A DNA stretch of 9,998 bases. Origin: Synechococcaceae cyanobacterium (GTDB lineage: Bacteria > Cyanobacteriota > Cyanobacteriia > PCC-6307 > Cyanobiaceae). Where the stretch lies: contig CANHGA010000056.1 of NCBI GenBank assembly GCA_947460085.1, positions 1 through 9,998 on the forward strand, in the 5' to 3' direction. This document shows, piece by piece, positions 6,705 to 9,998 of this stretch (its first letter is position 1; every line of letters starts with the position of its first letter). Below the pieces are notes generated by a model. The model made no database searches and was not told the origin of the DNA. It saw nothing but the letters and a program-made list of their open reading frames with translations. The position numbers were made by a program, and so were the translations under genes.

Positions 6705-8102
6705 ATGGACACCCAGACCAGCGCCCAGGTGGGCACCAACTCCAAAAGCCTCAACCCCATCCAACTCAGGGATCAGCTCGAGCAGCTCGCCCGCGGCGCC
6801 GGCATTAACCAATGGGATCTGGGCGCGTCCTGCAGCACCGACACATCGGTTCAAGTGGACCGGGGCGAAGCCAAGCAAATGAAAGGGGCCCAGCGCAGTG
6901 CCATCACCGTGCGGGTCTGGAACGGCGACGGACTCGTGGGGGTGACCAGCACGTCCGATCTCTCGGGCCCAGGCCTCGCCAAGGCCCTCGAAGGTGCCCG
7001 CGATGCCAGTGCCTTCGGCAATGCCGATGAGACCCCAGCCTTTTCGCCCCTGGCCACAGCACCGCTGGCGACCCTGGAGCAACCGATCCACAGGCCCCAA
7101 TCGATTCTCGACCTGCTCGCCACCCTCAAGGATGCCGAGCGCCAACTGCTGGATCGCCACCAGGCCATTGGCACGGTTCCCTACAACGGCCTGGCCCAGC
7201 GCAGCAGCGAGAGGCTGTACCTCAACAGCGATGGCGCCTGCCGCCACCAGCAGCTGACCACGGCCAGCCTCTATCTCTATGCCCGGGCAGAAGAAACCGG
7301 CCGCAAACCGCGCAGTGGCGGTGCCGTGCGCCTGGCCTATGGAGCCTCAGACCTCGACATTGCCGGCTGCATTGACGAGGCAGCCGAGCGCACCATCGCT
7401 CACCTCGACTACGCCCCCATCGACACCGGCCATTACACCTGCGTGTTTAGTCCGGAAGCCTTCCTCGATTTGGTTGGGGCTTTCAGCAGCCTGTTTAACG
7501 CCAGGGCCATCCTCGATGGGGTGAGCCTCAGCAGCAGGGAGTCGCTCGGCGAACAGCTGGCGGCCCCGTTTCTCTCGATCCACGACAACGGCCTCAACCC
7601 GGGCAATGTCGGGGCATCGGCCTTCGATGGGGAAGGCACCCCCACCAAGCCCCTAGCCCTACTTGAGGGCGGCGTGATCCAGCACTTTCTCCATTCGGAA
7701 GCCACGGCCCGGGCCTTTGGCGTATCGCCCACGGGCCACGCCGGCATGGGCTCCAAGGTTTCGGTGGGTCCCGACTGGTTTGAAATCAGTGCCACCCCTG
7801 GCAGCGATGGCGGCCAACAGGGCCTCAATCACCTGGGCGCAGCCAGCCCCCTGGTGCTGATTGAGTCGCTGTCTGCCCTCCATGCCGGAGTGAAGGCCAG
7901 CCAGGGCTCCTTCTCCCTCCCCTTTGATGGCTGGCTGATCCAGAACGGCCAACGCCGTTCCATCGAAGCCGCCACCGTGGCTGGTGACATCCGCACCCTG
8001 CTCAAGGGCCTGGTGGGCTTCGAGGGCCCAGCCAAAGTGACACCCGATGGCCTCTGTCCCCATGTGTGGGTGGACGGACTCTCCATCACCGGCGAGGCCT
8101 AG
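6705..8102 (+). CDS. tldE: Metalloprotease partner subunit TldE (PmbA)
   Basis: The non-catalytic partner of TldD. I place the start at ATG 6705, 2 bases after the tldD stop, giving 465 residues (family about 450). The frame is open upstream to 6585, but that part overlaps tldD and encodes an Arg-rich stretch unlike the family. The N-terminal domain begins at LRDQLEQLARGAG. The C-terminal U62 domain includes HYTCVFSPEAFLDLVGAFSS, a SIHDNGLNPGNVGASAFDGE region, GTPTKPLALLEGGVIQHFLH and GGVIQHFLHSEATARAFG. No HExxxH motif is present, as expected for TldE, which helps to shape the shared proteolytic chamber. Adjacent tldD and tldE with almost no gap fit production of equal amounts of both subunits. 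The gene ends 21 bases before fmt. Confidence 0.96.
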   Translation: MDTQTSAQVGTNSKSLNPIQLRDQLEQLARGAGINQWDLGASCSTDTSVQVDRGEAKQMKGAQRSAITVRVWNGDGLVGVTSTSDLSGPGLAKALEGARDASAFGNADETPAFSPLATAPLATLEQPIHRPQSILDLLATLKDAERQLLDRHQAIGTVPYNGLAQRSSERLYLNSDGACRHQQLTTASLYLYARAEETGRKPRSGGAVRLAYGASDLDIAGCIDEAAERTIAHLDYAPIDTGHYTCVFSPEAFLDLVGAFSSLFNARAILDGVSLSSRESLGEQLAAPFLSIHDNGLNPGNVGASAFDGEGTPTKPLALLEGGVIQHFLHSEATARAFGVSPTGHAGMGSKVSVGPDWFEISATPGSDGGQQGLNHLGAASPLVLIESLSALHAGVKASQGSFSLPFDGWLIQNGQRRSIEAATVAGDIRTLLKGLVGFEGPAKVTPDGLCPHVWVDGLSITGEA

Positions 8103-8123
8103 GCCCAACACCAGCTGCACCCC

Positions 8124-9173
8124 ATGAAGATCCTGTTCTGGGGCACCCCCGCCTATGCCGTAGCCAGCCTGAATGCGCTGGTGGAAGCTGGCCACGATCT
8201 GGTGGGGGTGGTGAGTCAACCGGATCGACGCCGGGGACGGGGCAAGGAGCTGATGGCCTCCCCGATCAAAGCCCGGGCCCTGGAGCTGGGTGTACCGGTG
8301 TTCACCCCGGAGCGCATCCGCAAAGATCTTGCCTGCCAGGAGCAACTCGCCGGCCTGGGGGCTGATGTCTACGTGGTGGTGGCCTTTGGCCAAATCCTGC
8401 CGCCAGTGATCCTGGCCCAACCGCCCTTGGGTTGCTGGAACGGCCATGGATCCCTGCTGCCCCGCTGGCGGGGAGCGGGCCCAATCCAGTGGTGCTTGCT
8501 GGAAGGTGACAGCCAAACGGGCGTGGGGGTGATGGCCATGGAAGAGGGCCTCGACACCGGGCCGGTGCTGCTGGAACGCAGCCTGCCCATTGGCCTTCTT
8601 GACAACGCCCACCACCTAGCCGAAGCCCTCGCAAACCTCACCGGGTCGTTGCTCGTGGAAGCATTGCCCGTGATTGAACAGGCTGGGCCAGGCAGCCAGG
8701 CGGAACGTTGGGCCCGCCTGGGGCTGCAAAGCCAAAGCGAGCTGGGCATGACCTACGCCCGCCAGCTGGTGAAAGGCGACTTTCAACTCGACTGGAGCCA
8801 AAGCGGGTTGGCACTGCACCGCATGGTGATGGGCCTCTATCCCGGGGCCCATAGCCCTTGGGCCGGCAAGCGGCTCAAGCTCTTGGCCACCGAACCCCTG
8901 GTGCAGAGGCTCCGCGACCAACTCAGCCCGGAAGCCAGGCCCTTGGCCGACCAATGGGGCCTGGGCCCGAGTTCAGGCGATCCAACACAACTGCAACCCC
9001 CCAAGCCAGCCCCAGGCACGGTGTTAGCCATCGAGCCGGGCGTTGGTTTGGTCATTGCCACCGGCGGCTGCCCCCTGTTGCTTCGCTCAGGTCAATTGGA
9101 GGGCAAGGCTTCAGCTTCAGGGCAATCGCTGATCCAGCAGCTCGCGGCATCCCCCGGCCAACAATTCGGCTGA
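8124..9173 (+). CDS. fmt: Methionyl-tRNA formyltransferase
   Basis: Transfers a formyl group from 10-formyltetrahydrofolate to methionyl-initiator tRNA before translation starts, in the cytoplasm. The 349-residue product is slightly longer than usual (about 310-335). The N-terminal Rossmann-like catalytic domain starts at MKILFWGTPAYAV; the catalytic residues N106, H108 and D144 fall at the positions known for the E. coli enzyme, in CWNGHGSLLPRWRGAGPIQW (104-123) and EEGLDTGPVLL (140-150). The residues between and after N106 and H108 are Gly where many homologues have Val/Ile and Ala. The C-terminal OB-like domain begins near MTYARQLVKGDFQLDWSQS. About 40 residues between 255 and 295 (RPLADQWGLGPSSGDPTQLQ and following PPKPAPG) look like an inserted proline-rich linker and may explain the extra length. 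It is the last gene of the acsF-tldD-tldE-fmt series. Confidence 0.97.
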   Translation: MKILFWGTPAYAVASLNALVEAGHDLVGVVSQPDRRRGRGKELMASPIKARALELGVPVFTPERIRKDLACQEQLAGLGADVYVVVAFGQILPPVILAQPPLGCWNGHGSLLPRWRGAGPIQWCLLEGDSQTGVGVMAMEEGLDTGPVLLERSLPIGLLDNAHHLAEALANLTGSLLVEALPVIEQAGPGSQAERWARLGLQSQSELGMTYARQLVKGDFQLDWSQSGLALHRMVMGLYPGAHSPWAGKRLKLLATEPLVQRLRDQLSPEARPLADQWGLGPSSGDPTQLQPPKPAPGTVLAIEPGVGLVIATGGCPLLLRSGQLEGKASASGQSLIQQLAASPGQQFG

Positions 9174-9197
9174 GTGCACTTCGATGAGCACTTACCC

Positions 9198-9233
9198 TCT
9201 TGCATGCCCACGCCGGGCCCGCCTAGAGCAAGA
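9198..9233. other. Weak imperfect stem in the fmt downstream spacer
   Basis: The 83-base spacer 9174-9256 holds TCTTGC (9198-9203) that can pair with GCAAGA (9228-9233), enclosing a smaller GCCC/GGGC pair (9206-9209 with 9215-9218). GCACTT also occurs twice, at 9176 and 9188. No T run follows, so a terminator for fmt is not shown. These are short matches that could be chance. Confidence 0.2.
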
Positions 9234-9256
9234 CAAACGCCGATGTAGGGGCAGCC

Positions 9257-9484
9257 ATGGCAAGCGACCTGTCTTTTGTGAATGAAGCCGGCAACGGTTG
9301 TGTGATTTACAGGGAAACCACCGGCTGCTATGTGGTGGGCCTCCAAAGAAGGCCCACCCAGCGGCGCAAGGTCCCCACCCTGGCCTGCGCTTACGCCACC
9401 TGCCAGGACCTGGGGGCAGAAGCTCCATCCCCTGGGGCCCCCACGGGTGGGGCTTGCGCCGACGCCATCAAAAGCCAGGGCTAA
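9257..9484 (+). CDS. Small hypothetical protein, 75 residues
   Basis: I do not recognise the family. ATG at 9257 is preceded by AGGGG at 9247-9251, a fair ribosome site with 5-base spacing. The N-terminal half looks like a compact folded piece (SFVNEAGNGCVIYRETTGCY, then VVGLQRRPTQRRKVPTLACA), and the last 25 residues are Ala, Gly and Pro-rich. There are five cysteines (15, 24, 44, 49, 67), unusual for this size, but they form no clear metal motif. Codon use resembles the neighbouring genes. Overlapping open frames on both strands exist here, but they give Arg/Pro/Gly-rich, unlikely proteins. The stop TAA (9482-9484) overlaps the stop of the convergent minus-strand ORF. It could be read from the fmt transcript or from its own promoter. 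Existence of the protein is moderately likely. Confidence 0.55.
   Translation: MASDLSFVNEAGNGCVIYRETTGCYVVGLQRRPTQRRKVPTLACAYATCQDLGAEAPSPGAPTGGACADAIKSQG
9334..9358. repeat. Perfect 9-bp inverted repeat (hairpin) inside the small ORF
   Basis: GGTGGGCCT (9334-9342) and AGGCCCACC (9350-9358) are perfect complements around the 7-base loop CCAAAGA. The stem is GC-rich and would be stable in RNA. No T run follows on either strand. It encodes VGLQRRPT in the small ORF. If that ORF is not translated, this may be the 3' hairpin of the fmt transcript. Confidence 0.5.
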
Positions 9485-9675
9485 CAGGCGGCCTTTTCGA
9501 AAACCACCTTGCGGTGCAGGGCATGCAAACCCTCCAGCTGGTTGTGTACGGACACCAACTGGTCGCGGATGTGCTGGCTGTTATCGAGGCGGTCGAGGGC
9601 GAGGAGCATCGACTCAATCTGACTCTTGCAACTGATCAGCACGCGGCACTCGGGTGATCCGGGCTCGTAGGGCAT
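9481..9675 (-). CDS. Small hypothetical helical protein, 64 residues
   Basis: No family recognised. The frame is open from a GTG at 9723, but I prefer the ATG at 9675, giving 64 residues beginning MPYEPGSPECRV; GAGG directly abuts that ATG, so the ribosome site is poor for either choice. Residues about 18-58 (QIESMLLALDRLDNSQHIRD continuing into QLVSVHNQLEGLHALHRKVV) have a spacing of Leu, Ile and Val that suggests one or two amphipathic helices, perhaps a dimer or helical hairpin. Cysteines are at 10, 16 and 64. It resembles the small helical metal-sensing repressors only in general shape; I see no conserved ligand set and do not propose that. It lies downstream of the helicase gene on the same strand, 75 bases after its stop, and its own stop overlaps that of the convergent small ORF. 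Confidence 0.68.
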   Translation of the reverse strand: MPYEPGSPECRVLISCKSQIESMLLALDRLDNSQHIRDQLVSVHNQLEGLHALHRKVVFEKAAC

Positions 9676-9750
9676 CCTCGTCAGGCGGGAATACCCATCT
9701 GAGCCCAGCCACCGCAAAGCCACTGTGTTCGTCGCTGCAGTTTCCCGCCG

Positions 9751-9998
9751 TTAACGACCACCGGCGGGCCGCCGTCCGGTTCGCTTCGGTGCGGGTTGGC
9801 CCGCACCGGGGTGGGTGCTGCGGCCGCGCGCTCCCGAGCTCGGACGACGGCCCTTACCCCGGCCCCCACTGAGATCGAGGGGGGCAGCCTTGAGAACCTT
9901 GGGTTCAAAACCCACAACTTCCTGGCGGGGCAAGGGATTGCCGATCAGGCGCTCAATCGCCCGCAGCAACTCAACTTCTTCAGCCGCCACAAGGGATA
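9751..9998 (-). CDS. rhlE: DEAD-box RNA helicase, RhlE type (3' end only)
   Basis: Only the C-terminal 81 residues are in the window; the gene continues beyond base 9998 and its start is not visible. The first residues read SLVAAEEVELLRAIERLIGN, then PLPRQEVVGFEP, which match the end of the helicase core and the following segment of RhlE-type proteins (consensus of the form LV-x-x-D/E-E-x-x-LLR-x-IE, then PR-x-x-V-x-GFEP). Such helicases unwind short RNA duplexes, and in cyanobacteria related genes respond to cold and redox state. The tail (about the last 45 residues) is a basic, Gly/Arg/Pro/Ser-rich low-complexity region ending KRTGRRPAGGR, a common RNA-binding extension. The GTG at 9990 reads as an internal valine, not a start. 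Helicase motifs themselves are outside the window, so the exact subfamily is probable, not certain. Confidence 0.78.
   Translation of the reverse strand, partial: SLVAAEEVELLRAIERLIGNPLPRQEVVGFEPKVLKAAPLDLSGGRGKGRRPSSGARGRSTHPGAGQPAPKRTGRRPAGGR
9787..9808. repeat. 9-bp inverted repeat in the helicase tail region
   Basis: CGGTGCGGG (9787-9795) pairs perfectly with CCCGCACCG (9800-9808) around a TTGG loop. It lies inside the low-complexity 3' coding region of the helicase, which encodes PGAGQPAPKR there. Such a GC-rich hairpin about 35 bases before the stop could arise from codon composition alone; no T run follows on the minus strand. Confidence 0.4.

Noticed and set aside
7659..8615. 318-codon open frame on the minus strand across the tldE/fmt junction
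   Set aside because: It spans two unambiguous plus-strand genes and gives a His/Gly/Gln-rich product without recognisable domains.
9298..9657. 119-codon plus-strand frame overlapping both small ORFs
   Set aside because: Low-complexity Pro/Gly/His composition in its first half, and its second half runs opposite the better supported minus-strand ORF. The frames 9257-9484 (+) and 9481-9675 (-) look more like protein.
9988..9990. GTG as the start of a 79-residue minus-strand protein
   Set aside because: The codons before it continue the frame to the window edge (Ser-Leu-Val), and the sequence matches the end of an RhlE-type helicase, so it is an internal valine of a truncated gene.

Overview
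The window looks like the chromosome of a GC-rich unicellular picocyanobacterium of the Synechococcus/Cyanobium type. The reasons are the aerobic chlorophyll cyclase AcsF, a DUF2996 protein (a family I know from cyanobacteria), frequent GTG starts, very short intergenic gaps and high GC at third codon positions. The species assignment is inference. No insertion sequence, prophage gene, CRISPR array, tRNA or rRNA was seen.

Layout. Three genes in series fill 17-3555 (+): an RNase R/II-family protein, the flavin prenyltransferase UbiX 5 bases later, and a two-helix membrane protein of unknown function 21 bases after that. A 123-base spacer follows, with a weak hairpin, an 11-bp direct repeat and a possible -10 element. 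Next comes the DUF2996 gene (3679-4113, +), then a tight run acsF - tldD - tldE - fmt (4162-9173, +) with gaps of 6, 2 and 21 bases. The last 0.8 kb changes character: a small 75-codon plus-strand ORF, a small minus-strand ORF whose stop codon overlaps the first one's stop, and the 3' end of a minus-strand DEAD-box RNA helicase (RhlE type) that runs off the window.

Functions. UbiX supplies prenylated FMN to UbiD-type decarboxylases, in cyanobacteria presumably for plastoquinone synthesis. AcsF makes the fifth ring of chlorophyll. TldD and TldE form a heterodimeric zinc protease. Fmt formylates the initiator tRNA. The genes are mostly housekeeping and photosynthetic, and the co-directional packing suggests two or three transcription units.

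The most unusual observation is in the first gene. It keeps the whole RNase R layout (N-terminal helical region, cold-shock domain, RNB domain, S1 domain), but the active-site loop of the RNB domain has lost every acidic metal ligand, and the conserved SPIR-type arginine motif is changed as well. It is probably a catalytically dead RNase R-like protein, perhaps the cyanobacterial Zam type. I did not find a clearly new multi-gene system. The small convergent ORF pair and the two-helix membrane protein are the other unexplained parts.
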